64,000 bases of DNA from Lachnospiraceae bacterium (GTDB lineage: Bacteria > Bacillota > Clostridia > Lachnospirales > Lachnospiraceae): positions 117,715 to 181,714 of the forward strand of contig JAFSIQ010000044.1 in assembly GCA_017439675.1 (NCBI GenBank), read 5' to 3'. The notes beneath the pieces were generated by a model. The model had not been told where the DNA came from, did no database searches, and saw only the letters and a list, made by a program, of their open reading frames with translations. The position numbers and the translations under genes were made by a program. Shown here piece after piece: positions 8,597 through 17,533 of this stretch; the stretch's first letter is position 1, and each line of letters opens with the position of its first letter.

Positions 8597-9181
8597 ATGA
8601 GGCGTCGTAGAAGATATCGAAGTAGTTACGATAGAGAAGAATTTGATATGAAAGATTTTATGGCTGAGGTAGGACGCTGGGCGTTATCAATACTAGTCGT
8701 GGTAATCTTAGCATACAGTATCGTTACTTTTGGTGTTCAATCCGTGACTATGATTGGACAAAGTATGGAACCAGCACTTTCAAATCAAGATGTTGTCTTG
8801 ATTGACAAACGCGCTTATACATTTAAAGACCCAGAGCGATATGATATCATTGCATTTAAGCTGAAGGAAGACACGGAATCTTATTTCAATATTAAAAGAA
8901 TTATCGCTTTGCCGGGCGAAACAATACAGATTAAAAACGGTCGAATTTTCATTAATGGGGAGGTTTTAAATGATATGCCATTTGAAGATTTGATTATGAC
9001 AGAAGGACTTGCTATTGATGAAGTTACGTTGGGTGAGGACGAATATTTCCTAATGGGTGATAATTGTAATAATAGCGAGGATTCCCGTTATGTCAATATT
9101 GGTAATATTTCGGAGAAAGAGATTAGCGGAAAGGTATTCTTCCGTATTTCCCCGAGAGATTCCTTTGGAACAGTAGAATAA
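8597..9181 (+). CDS. lepB: signal peptidase I (first copy)
   Basis: Type I signal peptidase, which cuts signal peptides from Sec-exported proteins on the outer face of the membrane. The 194 residues start with an arginine-rich cytoplasmic tail (MRRRRRYRSSYDR), then a single membrane anchor at about 30-48. The catalytic serine is in GQSMEP near residue 56, and the lysine is in NIKRIIALPGE near residue 98. The C-terminal box MGDNCNNSEDSR matches the family. CGGAGG precedes the ATG. A TATAAT at 8490-8495 may be its -10 box. It is separated from a second lepB (10076) only by rbgA. Confidence 0.95.
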   Translation: MRRRRRYRSSYDREEFDMKDFMAEVGRWALSILVVVILAYSIVTFGVQSVTMIGQSMEPALSNQDVVLIDKRAYTFKDPERYDIIAFKLKEDTESYFNIKRIIALPGETIQIKNGRIFINGEVLNDMPFEDLIMTEGLAIDEVTLGEDEYFLMGDNCNNSEDSRYVNIGNISEKEISGKVFFRISPRDSFGTVE

Positions 9182-9221
9182 GAAGGAGGATGCATTGTAA
9201 TCGGTACAATGCAGATTAGAG

Positions 9222-10070
9222 ATGAATATACAGTGGTATCCTGGTCATATGACGAAAGCAAAACGTATGATGCAGGAAGATATTAAGTTAATTGATATTG
9301 TCATTGAATTATTGGATGCGAGAGTTCCGATTAGTAGTCGGAATCCTGATATTGATACACTGGCACAGAATAAGTTTCGTCTTGTATTGCTGAACAAATG
9401 TGATTTGGCAGATGAAGATGTGAATACACAATGGGAAGCTTATTTTAAGGAAAAGGGGACTATGGTGGTAACCATCAATGCCCGTAGTGGACAGGGAATG
9501 AAATTGATTACATCCAAGGTTCAGGAAGCTTGCAAGGAAAAAATCGAGCGCGACCGGAAACGTGGAATTATGAACAGACCGATTCGTGCTATGATAGTGG
9601 GAATTCCGAATGTGGGGAAATCCACATTTATTAATTCCTATGCAAAGAAAGCCTGTACCAAGGTGGGTAATAAACCGGGAGTAACTAAGGGAAAGCAGTG
9701 GATTAAGATTAACAAAAATGTAGAGCTTTTAGATACCCCTGGAATTTTATGGCCGAAGTTTGAGGACCAGATGGTGGGAGAACATTTGGCTTTTATCGGC
9801 TCGATTAACGATGAGATTTTGCAAAAGACAGAACTTGCATGCGACCTAATTTCTTTTATGGTGAAAGAGTATCCAGGTGTTTTAAAGGAGCGTTATCAGA
9901 TTGAGGAGACAGATGGTAGTGCTACTATTTTAGAAGGTATTGCCCGGAATAGAGGTTGTCTTTTGAAAGGGAATGAATTGAACTATGAAAAGGCTGCAAT
10001 TATTTTACTAGACGAATTCCGCAATGGTAAGCTAGGGCGGATTTCACTAGAAAAACCAGAAAAGGAGTAA
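9222..10070 (+). CDS. rbgA: ribosome biogenesis GTPase RbgA (YlqF)
   Basis: RbgA is a circularly permuted GTPase needed for late assembly of the 50S subunit. The motif order is permuted as expected: NKCDLAD (G4) near residue 66, then IVGIPNVGKSTFIN (G1) near 125 and LLDTPGILWPKF (G3) near 173. The N-terminus IQWYPGHMTKAKR is characteristic, and the 282-residue length is normal. The ATG at 9222 lies 40 bp after lepB. There is no near-perfect SD, but AGAT-rich sequence precedes it. Six bp separate it from the second lepB, so the three genes form one unit. Confidence 0.96.
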   Translation: MNIQWYPGHMTKAKRMMQEDIKLIDIVIELLDARVPISSRNPDIDTLAQNKFRLVLLNKCDLADEDVNTQWEAYFKEKGTMVVTINARSGQGMKLITSKVQEACKEKIERDRKRGIMNRPIRAMIVGIPNVGKSTFINSYAKKACTKVGNKPGVTKGKQWIKINKNVELLDTPGILWPKFEDQMVGEHLAFIGSINDEILQKTELACDLISFMVKEYPGVLKERYQIEETDGSATILEGIARNRGCLLKGNELNYEKAAIILLDEFRNGKLGRISLEKPEKE

Positions 10071-10075
10071 GGATA

Positions 10076-10639
10076 ATGGCAAAGAAAAATGAACCAACAA
10101 AGGAAATTAATTGGGTAAAAGAAATAATTGAAATGGTTATCTATATTGCATTTGTTTTATTGGCAGTTTGGTTGATCATAACGTATGTAGGTCAGAGAAC
10201 CGAGGTGAGTGGCGATTCCATGTATAATACGTTGGAAGATGGTGATAACCTTTGGATTGATAAACTATCCTATAAGTTTAATGAGCCAGAACGATTCGAT
10301 ATTGTAGTATTTCCGTTTCATGGTAGTGAAGTTTTCTACATAAAAAGAATTATTGGACTGCCGGGTGAGACAGTTCGTATTGATGAGGATGGTAACATTT
10401 ATATTGACGGAGAGATATTGGAGGAAAACTATGGTTATGAGACCATTTCGCCTAGTATGATAGGACGAGCCGATGAAGAGATTAAGCTTGGTGCAGATGA
10501 ATACTTTGTAATGGGTGATAATCGTAATGACAGTAAGGATTCCCGAACGGAAGAGGTAGGTAACATTCACTTAGATGAGTTAGAGGGAAAGGTTGCGCTT
10601 CGCATATGGCCATTTAATAAGTTTGGAAAAGTGGAATAA
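10076..10639 (+). CDS. lepB: signal peptidase I (second copy)
   Basis: A second type I signal peptidase of 187 residues. It has a short cytoplasmic N-terminus, one membrane anchor (about 18-39), the catalytic serine in SGDSMYNTL, the lysine in YIKRIIGLPGE and the conserved MGDNRNDSKDSR box. It differs from the first copy in its N-terminal tail, which lacks the arginine cluster, and in much of the substrate-binding region, so it is an old paralogue and not a recent duplicate. Multiple SPases with overlapping substrates are common in Firmicutes. It overlaps the rbgA unit and is ended by a strong terminator. Confidence 0.95.
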   Translation: MAKKNEPTKEINWVKEIIEMVIYIAFVLLAVWLIITYVGQRTEVSGDSMYNTLEDGDNLWIDKLSYKFNEPERFDIVVFPFHGSEVFYIKRIIGLPGETVRIDEDGNIYIDGEILEENYGYETISPSMIGRADEEIKLGADEYFVMGDNRNDSKDSRTEEVGNIHLDELEGKVALRIWPFNKFGKVE

Positions 10640-10644
10640 GGATA

Positions 10645-10692
10645 TTAGGGTAATTATGGAAGATAATTTCACGATTACCCTAATTGTTTTTT
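10645..10692 (+). terminator. intrinsic terminator after second lepB
   Basis: TTAGGGTAAT (10645-10654) pairs perfectly with ATTACCCTAA (10674-10683), followed by TTGTTTTTT. It starts 6 bp after the stop codon. Confidence 0.88.
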
Positions 10693-10772
10693 CTTTATAG
10701 ATAATTTCGTTGGAATTATTCTATGAAAATAGAGTGTTTTACAATAACGATACAGGAAGGTTAGGTACGGAT

Positions 10773-11525
10773 ATGGGTATATCGGAAATTAAGAATATGT
10801 TAAAGGAAGCTAGCATTGAAGAGTTACGAGAGTTGCTTCCTCAATTTGAATCAGATGAGAGAGCTGGAGTGGTAAAGCTTTTGGAGAGTGCAAGAAAACG
10901 AATCGCCGCATTTGAAACAGAGGTGGAACGAACCTATGCTATGAAGGAATATGAACGAAAATACGAAAATTGCCGATATATATGTGGAATAGATGAAGTG
11001 GGTCGTGGACCTTTGGCTGGACCCGTAGTGGCAGCGGCCGTTGTTTTGCCAAAGGATGTTGACATCTATTATCTCAATGATTCTAAGCAGTTATCTGCGA
11101 AGAAACGAGAGGAATTGTATGACGAGATTATGGAAAAAGCGGTTGCAGTAGGTGTGGGATTTTCGGATGAGAAATGTATTGACGAGATTAACATTTTACA
11201 GGCAAATTACGTGGCAATGAGAGATGCAATTTCTAAGCTTTCGGTGAAACCGGATATACTATTAAATGATGCAGTTACAATTCCTGGTGTGGAAATCCCA
11301 CAGGAATCCATTATTAAAGGGGATACCAAGAGTGTTTCCATTGCAGCAGCCAGTATTATTGCAAAAGTAACGCGTGACCGTTTTATGGTAGAGATTTCAG
11401 AAAAATATCCGGAGTATGATTTTGCTAGCAATAAAGGTTATGGAAGTCCAAAACACCTTGCAGCACTGAAGGAAATCGGACCATGTGAAATACACAGACG
11501 TAGTTTTATTGGAAACCTGATATAA
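10773..11525 (+). CDS. rnhB: ribonuclease HII
   Basis: RNase HII removes RNA from RNA-DNA hybrids and single ribonucleotides from DNA. The catalytic core is clear: CGIDEVGRGPLAGPVVAA carries the first Asp-Glu pair (near residues 74-75), the next acid is in LLNDAV, and IAAASIIAKVTRDRFM is the conserved helix. An N-terminal helical domain of about 65 residues (ISEIKNMLKEASIEELRELL) is typical of Gram-positive enzymes. The frame is open from 10710, but this domain starts naturally at the ATG at 10773, where a weak AGG-containing site precedes it. The rbgA-rnhB order matches Bacillus. Confidence 0.95.
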   Translation: MGISEIKNMLKEASIEELRELLPQFESDERAGVVKLLESARKRIAAFETEVERTYAMKEYERKYENCRYICGIDEVGRGPLAGPVVAAAVVLPKDVDIYYLNDSKQLSAKKREELYDEIMEKAVAVGVGFSDEKCIDEINILQANYVAMRDAISKLSVKPDILLNDAVTIPGVEIPQESIIKGDTKSVSIAAASIIAKVTRDRFMVEISEKYPEYDFASNKGYGSPKHLAALKEIGPCEIHRRSFIGNLI

Positions 11526-11625
11526 TCTAGAAAGCTATGTGAGTGCAACGAACACTGACCTGAAGCAGAGCGAAAGCAAAGTGATGTGTTCATGCAAAAG
11601 GATAAAAATGGAGAGGAGGATCGTC

Positions 11626-13488
11626 ATGCAGATTGGTAATAGAGTTGTGCAAAGCTATGATGCAAATATACAAGATAGAAGTAAATTGGATAGTGCAAAA
11701 GCAACAGAACAAACGAAGCAGACGCAATCCTCATCTGCAGTAGCAGCATTGAAGGAAGGAGTAGTATTCAAGGGTGAGGTCTTGAATATTGTAGATGATA
11801 AGATAACGATTACATTAGAAGATAAAGCACAGCTTATAGCTCGCTTGCAAGAGGGTGTAGAGCTTGGTGTTGGTGACCGCTTACTCTTTGCTGTGAAAGA
11901 GAATAATGCCAGTCAGATATTGATAAAACCATTATTTGATTCGTTACATAGTGCCCAGACCCAGGTTTTGGAGCGTGCTTTAGACGCCGCGGGACTTTCA
12001 CCCACAGAGAAGAATTTTTCTGCCGCCAAGGAATTGATGGATGCAGGTTTACCAGTGGATAAGGGTAATATGGTAAAGCTTCTTTCACAGAGTATGAAGT
12101 TTGAAGGTACTTCCATGCAGACTTTGGTGGGACTTAATAAGATGAATATACCAGTAACAGAAGGAAATATCGCACAGTACGAGCGTTATCAGGGGATGCA
12201 ACATCAGTTGAGTGGCGATATTAGCATGGCTGCCGATGGTATGGCGTCATTTACACAGGCGTTTCCAGAGGGGACGAGTAGTTCAACGCTTGTCAATGTT
12301 GCCAATCAAATATTAGATATGTTTACAATGGAGCAGGGGACGGATGGAACCAATCAAACTGCGAATTTGTCAGATGTGGCGATGTTGGCGGAAGCACAAC
12401 TATCCGAAAAACTTACCGAAGGAGGAGCTGTTTCGAAGGAACAGGGAACGCTTTCTAATACAAATGCTACCGTACAGATACTGGGTGCTGGTGGCGAAGT
12501 AACAACAGCAATGGCAGCAGAAGGAAGTACAGTTCCTATAGATGGGAATGCTGTATCTTTGGAGAATGGTATGCTAAGCAATCAAGATGATGAACTGATT
12601 GAGAGCAGAACGGAAGCAGAACAGGCAGGAAAAGATAATGGAAAACTGTCAGTTTCTCTTTCTCAAATTACAGAAAATACAGGATTAACCAAGGAAGGTG
12701 TAACACAGCTTTCTAATTTATTGAATAAAGCAGGTCTAAGTGGGGAACAGCTTCAGACGTTATATCAAAATTCCAATTCGCCGGAAGAATTGATGAAAAA
12801 TATGTTACAGATGTTGAACGCATCAACTGGTAATGAACAGGCAGTTCGCAATGTATTAGATTCCAATGAGTTTCGTAAAATACTTTCAGATATCGTTAAA
12901 AGGAATTGGGCGTTAAATCCAAAGGATATGAAAGATCCAAAGGAAATTGATGAATTATATGAGCGCATTGTTAAGCAAAGTAAGACCTTTGAAAATATGA
13001 TATCCAATAGTGGTGGTGAGCCAAAGCAGTTTGAGCAAAGCTTCCAGAATATGCGCCAAAATATGCAGTTTATGGAACAACTCAATAATCAAATGATATA
13101 TGCCCAGATGCCGTTGAAATTATCTAATCAGAATGCCAATTCGGAACTTTACGTCTATGCAGACAAGCGAAAACTCGCCCAGAAGAAAGATGGTATCAGC
13201 GTAATGCTTCATTTGGATATGGATAATCTTGGACAGACGGATATTCATGTCACTTTGACAGGTAGCAATGTAAATGCAAGATTTTACCTAAATGAACAGG
13301 AAAGTGTAGATATTGTGGCAGAAAATATCAATCAGTTAGCAAAACAGCTAGCCAACAGAGGATTTTCCCTCACTAATGAAGTGATTAAACGACAACCTCA
13401 AGAATCTATCAATAAGGTAGTGGATGAGGTGATTGACGAAAATGCCGAGCGAAGCATCAAGCGTTATACATTTGATGCGAGAACCTAA
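11626..13488 (+). CDS. FliK-like (hook-length control-like) protein at the ylqG position
   Basis: A 620-residue protein with a strong AGAGGAGG before the ATG at 11626; longer in-frame starts upstream lack a site. The C-terminal about 130 residues (LPLKLSNQNANSELYVYADK through NINQLAKQLANRGF) resemble the Flg_hook domain of FliK: a beta-rich module whose substrate reading 'LHLDMDNLGQTDIHVTL' fits the family. The N-terminal part has a conserved GVVFKGEVLNIVDDKITI patch, and the middle is low-complexity, rich in Gln, Asn and Thr. It is followed by an FlhB C-domain-like gene, the same pair and place as ylqG-ylqH after rnhB in Bacillus. No flagellar operon is present in the window. The actual role is unknown. 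Confidence 0.72.
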   Translation: MQIGNRVVQSYDANIQDRSKLDSAKATEQTKQTQSSSAVAALKEGVVFKGEVLNIVDDKITITLEDKAQLIARLQEGVELGVGDRLLFAVKENNASQILIKPLFDSLHSAQTQVLERALDAAGLSPTEKNFSAAKELMDAGLPVDKGNMVKLLSQSMKFEGTSMQTLVGLNKMNIPVTEGNIAQYERYQGMQHQLSGDISMAADGMASFTQAFPEGTSSSTLVNVANQILDMFTMEQGTDGTNQTANLSDVAMLAEAQLSEKLTEGGAVSKEQGTLSNTNATVQILGAGGEVTTAMAAEGSTVPIDGNAVSLENGMLSNQDDELIESRTEAEQAGKDNGKLSVSLSQITENTGLTKEGVTQLSNLLNKAGLSGEQLQTLYQNSNSPEELMKNMLQMLNASTGNEQAVRNVLDSNEFRKILSDIVKRNWALNPKDMKDPKEIDELYERIVKQSKTFENMISNSGGEPKQFEQSFQNMRQNMQFMEQLNNQMIYAQMPLKLSNQNANSELYVYADKRKLAQKKDGISVMLHLDMDNLGQTDIHVTLTGSNVNARFYLNEQESVDIVAENINQLAKQLANRGFSLTNEVIKRQPQESINKVVDEVIDENAERSIKRYTFDART

Positions 13489-13538
13489 GGATTAGGCAAT
13501 TGACTAAATATGTGGATAAGTGAAAGGAGGAATACACT

Positions 13539-13826
13539 GTGGAATACAATAAGCCAGAAAAAAAGAAAAAAGCAGTTGCATTAAGCTATGATCCGAATAA
13601 TCAAGCTCCACAGGTGGTTGCCTCCGGTCAGGGTGCCATTGCGGAACGTATTATTGAAACGGCTAAGGAAGCGGATGTGGCAACCTACAAGGATGAAGGT
13701 TTGGCAGATACTCTGTTAAAGCTAGAAATTGGGGATATGATTCCACCAGAACTTTATGGTGTAGTAGCAGAGATTCTTGTATATGTGGACCGCATGGACA
13801 AGATTAAAAGCAAGGTTATGAAATAG
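13539..13826 (+). CDS. FlhB C-terminal-domain-like protein (YlqH family)
   Basis: A 95-residue, stand-alone version of the cytoplasmic C-terminal domain of the flagellar export switch FlhB. The start KKKKAVALSYDPNNQAP aligns with the part of FlhB that directly follows its NPTH autocleavage site, so this protein begins where cleaved FlhB-CC would begin and lacks the membrane half and the cleavage motif. Later motifs DTLLKLEIGDMIPPELYGVV also fit. The start is GTG at 13539 behind AAAGGAGG. It is paired with the FliK-like gene 50 bp upstream, mirroring the FliK-FlhB partnership. Function is unknown. Confidence 0.85.
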   Translation: MEYNKPEKKKKAVALSYDPNNQAPQVVASGQGAIAERIIETAKEADVATYKDEGLADTLLKLEIGDMIPPELYGVVAEILVYVDRMDKIKSKVMK

Positions 13827-13878
13827 TGAACTGTGTAATCTATTGGAAAATAATTGAAAGAAGGAATAACACACTTCT

Positions 13879-14244
13879 ATGATAAAGGAACAAAACAAAC
13901 GTAAACTTGGAGCAAAGATAGAACAAATGGTAAGCGAATATCTTACTGCTCACGGATTTGTGATTCTTGAGATGAATTACCGTTGCAGGCAGGGCGAAGT
14001 GGATATTGTTGCAAGGGATGCGGAATACTATGTATTTATTGAGGTGAAGTATCGCAATAGCACAAGGTACGGAACGCCTGAGGAAGCGGTTGGGATTTCC
14101 AAGCAACGACGCATTAGCAAAGCGGCGCAGTATTATCTGTATAGTCACAGACTGGATGAAAGTATACCAGTTCGATTTGATGTGGCAGCGGTGTTACAGA
14201 ATAAGATTAATTACTATAAGAATGCATTTGAGTTTATCGCATAG
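13879..14244 (+). CDS. yraN: YraN family (UPF0102) nuclease-like protein
   Basis: A 121-residue member of the YraN/UPF0102 family, which has an endonuclease-like PD-(D/E)XK fold. The motif GEVDIVARDAEYYVFIEVKYR (about residues 36-56) supplies the predicted Asp and the Glu-x-Lys of the active site, and GTPEEAVGISKQRRISKAA is the conserved following helix. The cellular role is not established. An AAAGAAGG site precedes the ATG at 13879. It follows the rnhB cluster as in many Firmicutes, where yraN lies next to rnhB or dprA. Confidence 0.92.
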   Translation: MIKEQNKRKLGAKIEQMVSEYLTAHGFVILEMNYRCRQGEVDIVARDAEYYVFIEVKYRNSTRYGTPEEAVGISKQRRISKAAQYYLYSHRLDESIPVRFDVAAVLQNKINYYKNAFEFIA

Positions 14245-14270
14245 ATAAATGATTTTAACTAGGATTCGTT

Positions 14271-14303
14271 TGATAATGGGAGAAGAATAGATAATGGGAG
14301 AAG
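14271..14303 (+). repeat. 15-bp tandem duplication at the pgeF start
   Basis: GATAATGGGAGAAGA occurs twice, at about 14271 and 14289, separated by ATA. The second copy supplies both an ATG and the GGGAG used by pgeF. It looks like a simple slippage duplication of the ribosome-binding region. Confidence 0.7.
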
Positions 14304-14308
14304 AGAAA

Positions 14309-15160
14309 ATGAAACTTCAGTATATTAATAAAACCAATACATGTCAGATAAAAGAAAATGCAGGTGTTACCTACATTACGTTTCCTAAGCTAGAGCAATA
14401 TAATGATGAAATGTTACATGGATTCTCTACCCGTCTAGGCGGTGTGTCAAAAGAACACCTGGGGTTCATGAACCTTAGCTTCACCAGAGGGGATGAGATA
14501 GAAGCTGTGTCGGAAAACCATAGACGTTTTGCAAAAGCGTTGGGCTATGATGAAAGCAAACTGGTATTTTCCAATCAGGTTCATTTAACGAACTTTTATA
14601 AGGTGACAAGTAAAGATTGTGGTAAAGGGATTACGAGGGAAAGCGATATTCTCGAAATTGATGGTTTAGTAACCAATGAACCAGATGTTCCGCTTATTAC
14701 ATTTTATGCGGATTGTGTTCCTTTATTTTTCTATGATCCAGAAAAGAAAGTAATCGCTATGGCTCATTCTGGTTGGAAGGGAACGGTAGAACGAATTGGT
14801 GCGAAAATGGTTTCTTATATGGGAACGGAATATGGTTCCAAGCCAGAGGATATTATATGTGCCATTGCACCATCTATTTGTCAGAAATGCTACGAAGTAA
14901 GCGAGGATGTAGCACTTCGTTTTCTTGAGGTGTTTGGTGATGAATATGGTGATGCACTTTTATACAAGAAGGAGAATGGAAAATATCAATTGAATCTTCA
15001 TAAGGCTTGTGAGATAACCTTATTGGATGCTGGTATTAGACCAGAACATCTAGATATTACAGATATTTGTACTTGTTGCAATCCAGAATTTTTGTTTTCA
15101 CATCGTGCGAGTAATGGCATGCGTGGTAATCTTGCGGGTGTAATGATGCTTAGAGAATGA
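14309..15160 (+). CDS. pgeF: PgeF/YfiH family laccase-domain protein (peptidoglycan editing factor)
   Basis: This belongs to the DUF152/YfiH family. Members have been reported as multicopper-type polyphenol oxidases, purine nucleoside phosphorylases/adenosine deaminases and, in E. coli, as the peptidoglycan editing factor PgeF. Metal-site residues are visible in FYADCVPLFFYDPE, AMAHSGWKGTVERIG and CTCCNPEFLFSHR. Two starts are possible: ATG 14294 and ATG 14309. GGGAG at 14296-14300 is 8 bp before the second and lies inside the first codon run, so I prefer 14309 (283 residues). A 15-bp sequence is tandemly repeated just upstream, which duplicates the ribosome-binding site. Confidence 0.9.
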   Translation: MKLQYINKTNTCQIKENAGVTYITFPKLEQYNDEMLHGFSTRLGGVSKEHLGFMNLSFTRGDEIEAVSENHRRFAKALGYDESKLVFSNQVHLTNFYKVTSKDCGKGITRESDILEIDGLVTNEPDVPLITFYADCVPLFFYDPEKKVIAMAHSGWKGTVERIGAKMVSYMGTEYGSKPEDIICAIAPSICQKCYEVSEDVALRFLEVFGDEYGDALLYKKENGKYQLNLHKACEITLLDAGIRPEHLDITDICTCCNPEFLFSHRASNGMRGNLAGVMMLRE

Positions 15161-15263
15161 ATATTGAACGATAATATTAAAATAATAGATAAAAAAGCTC
15201 AAATGGTTGATTAACTTGCGGCTTTATCATATTGTTTTTCTGGTTTGTTTAGTGAAAATGTAT

Positions 15264-15292
15264 GTTTACAAAACCATTTCTCTATTGTAAAC
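15264..15292. promoter_or_regulatory. dyad upstream of der
   Basis: GTTTACAA (15264-15271) and TTGTAAAC (15285-15292) are perfect inverted repeats 13 bp apart. They lie about 85 bp before the der start in a 216-bp intergenic gap. This could be a regulator-binding site. It has no T tract and so is not a typical terminator. I see no other feature in the gap except a weak hairpin near 15190-15226. Confidence 0.4.
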
Positions 15293-15376
15293 TATGGAGA
15301 GTTGCAGTTTGAGATTAGTAGTATGCAGATAGGATTTGAGAAAAGCGGAATTGCTTTTTAGAAAAGGAGGATGACA

Positions 15377-16702
15377 ATGAGTAAACCAATTGTTGCCATC
15401 GTAGGAAGACCAAATGTTGGTAAATCCACATTATTTAATGTGTTAGCTGGTTCTAAGATTTCTATTGTAAAGGATACCCCTGGCGTAACTAGGGATCGTA
15501 TCTATGCAGATGTGAACTGGTTAGATTATAATTTTACAATGATTGATACTGGTGGTATTGAGCCAGAGAGTCAGGATATCATTATTAGGAGTATGCGTGC
15601 GCAAGCACAGATAGCGATTGATACGGCGGATGTTATTATGTTTATTGTGGATGTCCGTCAAGGCTTGGTGGATGCAGACCACAAGGTGGCAGATATGCTT
15701 CGCCGTTCCCATAAGCCAGTTGTTTTGGTAGTGAATAAAGTAGATAACTTTGATAAGTTCATGCCAGACGTATATGAGTTTTATAACTTGGGTTTAGGCG
15801 ATCCGTTTCCAGTTTCTGCAGCTTCTCAGTTGGGGCTTGGTGATATGCTTGATGAGGTGGTATCTCATTTTGATATGGAAGCGAAGAGCGAGGAAGAAGA
15901 TGACAGACCGAAGATTGCTATTATCGGTAAACCAAATGTTGGAAAGAGCTCTATTATTAATAAATTGCTAGGTGAGGACCGTGTAATTGTCTCTGACATA
16001 GCGGGTACTACCCGTGATGCCATTGATACACCAGTGGTGCGTGGAGAGAGAGAATACGTGTTTATTGATACCGCAGGACTTCGCCGTAAGAGTAAGATTC
16101 ATGAGGAAATCGAGCGTTTTTCCATTATTCGTACTGTGTCTGCGGTGGAGCGTGCAGATGTGTGTGTGTTGGTTATTGATGCCACAGAGGGTGTGACAGA
16201 ACAGGATGCAAAGATTGCAGGTATTGCTCATGAGCGTGGCAAAGGTATGATTATTGCTGTGAATAAATGGGACGCTATCGAGAAGAATGATAAGACAGTA
16301 TATAAGTTTGAAGAAGAGGTTCGAAGAATTCTTTCCTTTATGCCTTATGCAGAGGTGATGTTTATCTCCGCGAAGACGGGACAACGTCTTCCGAAGCTGT
16401 TTGATATGATTGACATGGTAGTGGATAACCATGCATTGCGAATTGGTACAGGCGTATTGAATGAAATTCTTACAGAGGCAGTTGCGATGCAAGAGCCACC
16501 ATCAGACAAGGGTAAGAAGCTTCGTCTTTACTATATGACAGAGGTTGCGGTAAAGCCACCTACCTTTGTTATCTTTGTAAATGACAAGAATTTGACTCAT
16601 TTCTCGTACACAAGATATATTGAGAACCGTATGAGAGATGCTTTTGGATTTAAAGGTACGCCTCTTAAGTTCATTTATCGCGAAAGAAAAGAGAAAGGTT
16701 GA
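15377..16702 (+). CDS. der: ribosome biogenesis GTPase Der (EngA)
   Basis: Der is an essential GTPase with two tandem G domains needed for 50S assembly. Both P-loops are present: [12 protein letters not shown] near residue 9 and [12 protein letters not shown] near residue 182, with G3 motifs DTGG and DTAG and G4 motifs NKVDN and NKWDA. A C-terminal KH-like domain follows. The length of 441 residues is normal. AAGGAGG ends just before an ATG at 15371, too close to be used, and is well placed for the ATG at 15377. It is the first gene of the conserved der-plsY-gpsA-spoIVA neighbourhood. Confidence 0.97.
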   Translation: MSKPIVAIVGRPNVGKSTLFNVLAGSKISIVKDTPGVTRDRIYADVNWLDYNFTMIDTGGIEPESQDIIIRSMRAQAQIAIDTADVIMFIVDVRQGLVDADHKVADMLRRSHKPVVLVVNKVDNFDKFMPDVYEFYNLGLGDPFPVSAASQLGLGDMLDEVVSHFDMEAKSEEEDDRPKIAIIGKPNVGKSSIINKLLGEDRVIVSDIAGTTRDAIDTPVVRGEREYVFIDTAGLRRKSKIHEEIERFSIIRTVSAVERADVCVLVIDATEGVTEQDAKIAGIAHERGKGMIIAVNKWDAIEKNDKTVYKFEEEVRRILSFMPYAEVMFISAKTGQRLPKLFDMIDMVVDNHALRIGTGVLNEILTEAVAMQEPPSDKGKKLRLYYMTEVAVKPPTFVIFVNDKNLTHFSYTRYIENRMRDAFGFKGTPLKFIYRERKEKG

Positions 16703-16711
16703 TAATACAAT

Positions 16712-17428
16712 ATGGAAATCTTAGTTAGAGTGCTTTGTGTGGTAATGGGATATTGCTTTGGTATGATACAGACTGCATTTATATATGGAAAAATGCATGG
16801 AATTGATATTAGAGAACATGGAAGTGGCAATTCAGGAACCACAAATGCATTACGTGTTCTTGGAAAGAAAGCGGGTCTGATTGTATTGCTTGGTGATTTT
16901 TTCAAGGCTGGTATTATGTGTATTCTTGCAAGAGTAATTGGAACCATGTTTTTCCCAGATATCCTATATCCAATGATTTTGTGGGGTGGTCTTGGTGTTG
17001 TACTTGGACATAACTTCCCATTCTATATGAACTTCAAGGGCGGAAAGGGAATTGCCGCAACTGCAGGAGTTATCTTTGGTACTTTGGACTGGAGATTGTG
17101 GTTGATTTGCTTGTTCTCCTTTGTAATTTGCGTTGTGATTACCCGTTATGTTTCTCTTGGTTCTTTGATTGTTGTGACGTTATTATTTGCAAGCTTTATG
17201 TTCTTCGGTATGACAGGCAATATTATCAATCCAGTTACCGATATGCCTTATGCTGGCGAGGAATTGATTGAGTGTTATGTCATTTTGTTCCTATTTGGTG
17301 CGTTGGCATTTGAGCGTCACAAGGCAAACATTGGACGGTTGATTCGTGGAGAAGAAAATAAGATATTCTCTAAGAAACCAGAGATGGAAGAGACAGCGGA
17401 ACAGGCAAAAGAGGAAGCAACAGAGTGA
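16712..17428 (+). CDS. plsY: glycerol-3-phosphate acyltransferase PlsY
   Basis: PlsY transfers an acyl group from acyl phosphate to glycerol 3-phosphate, the first step of phospholipid synthesis, in the membrane. The 238-residue protein has about five hydrophobic segments. Conserved motifs are GSGNSGTTNALRVLGKKAG near residue 35, GHNFPFYMNFKGGKGIA near 105 and a further polar loop in the C-terminal half. The extra charged tail (EENKIFSKKPEMEETAEQ) is cytoplasmic and longer than in many homologues. It starts 9 bp after der, and gpsA, which makes its substrate, lies 106 bp downstream, a coherent pathway pair. Confidence 0.95.
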   Translation: MEILVRVLCVVMGYCFGMIQTAFIYGKMHGIDIREHGSGNSGTTNALRVLGKKAGLIVLLGDFFKAGIMCILARVIGTMFFPDILYPMILWGGLGVVLGHNFPFYMNFKGGKGIAATAGVIFGTLDWRLWLICLFSFVICVVITRYVSLGSLIVVTLLFASFMFFGMTGNIINPVTDMPYAGEELIECYVILFLFGALAFERHKANIGRLIRGEENKIFSKKPEMEETAEQAKEEATE

Positions 17429-17533
17429 TTGACTAGAATATAATATGATAAATTGTAATTGCTTGATTATTATATTACTTATAAAAGCAATCTATATAAT
17501 AAGAATCAAACGATATCCGAAAGGAGTGTAGGT

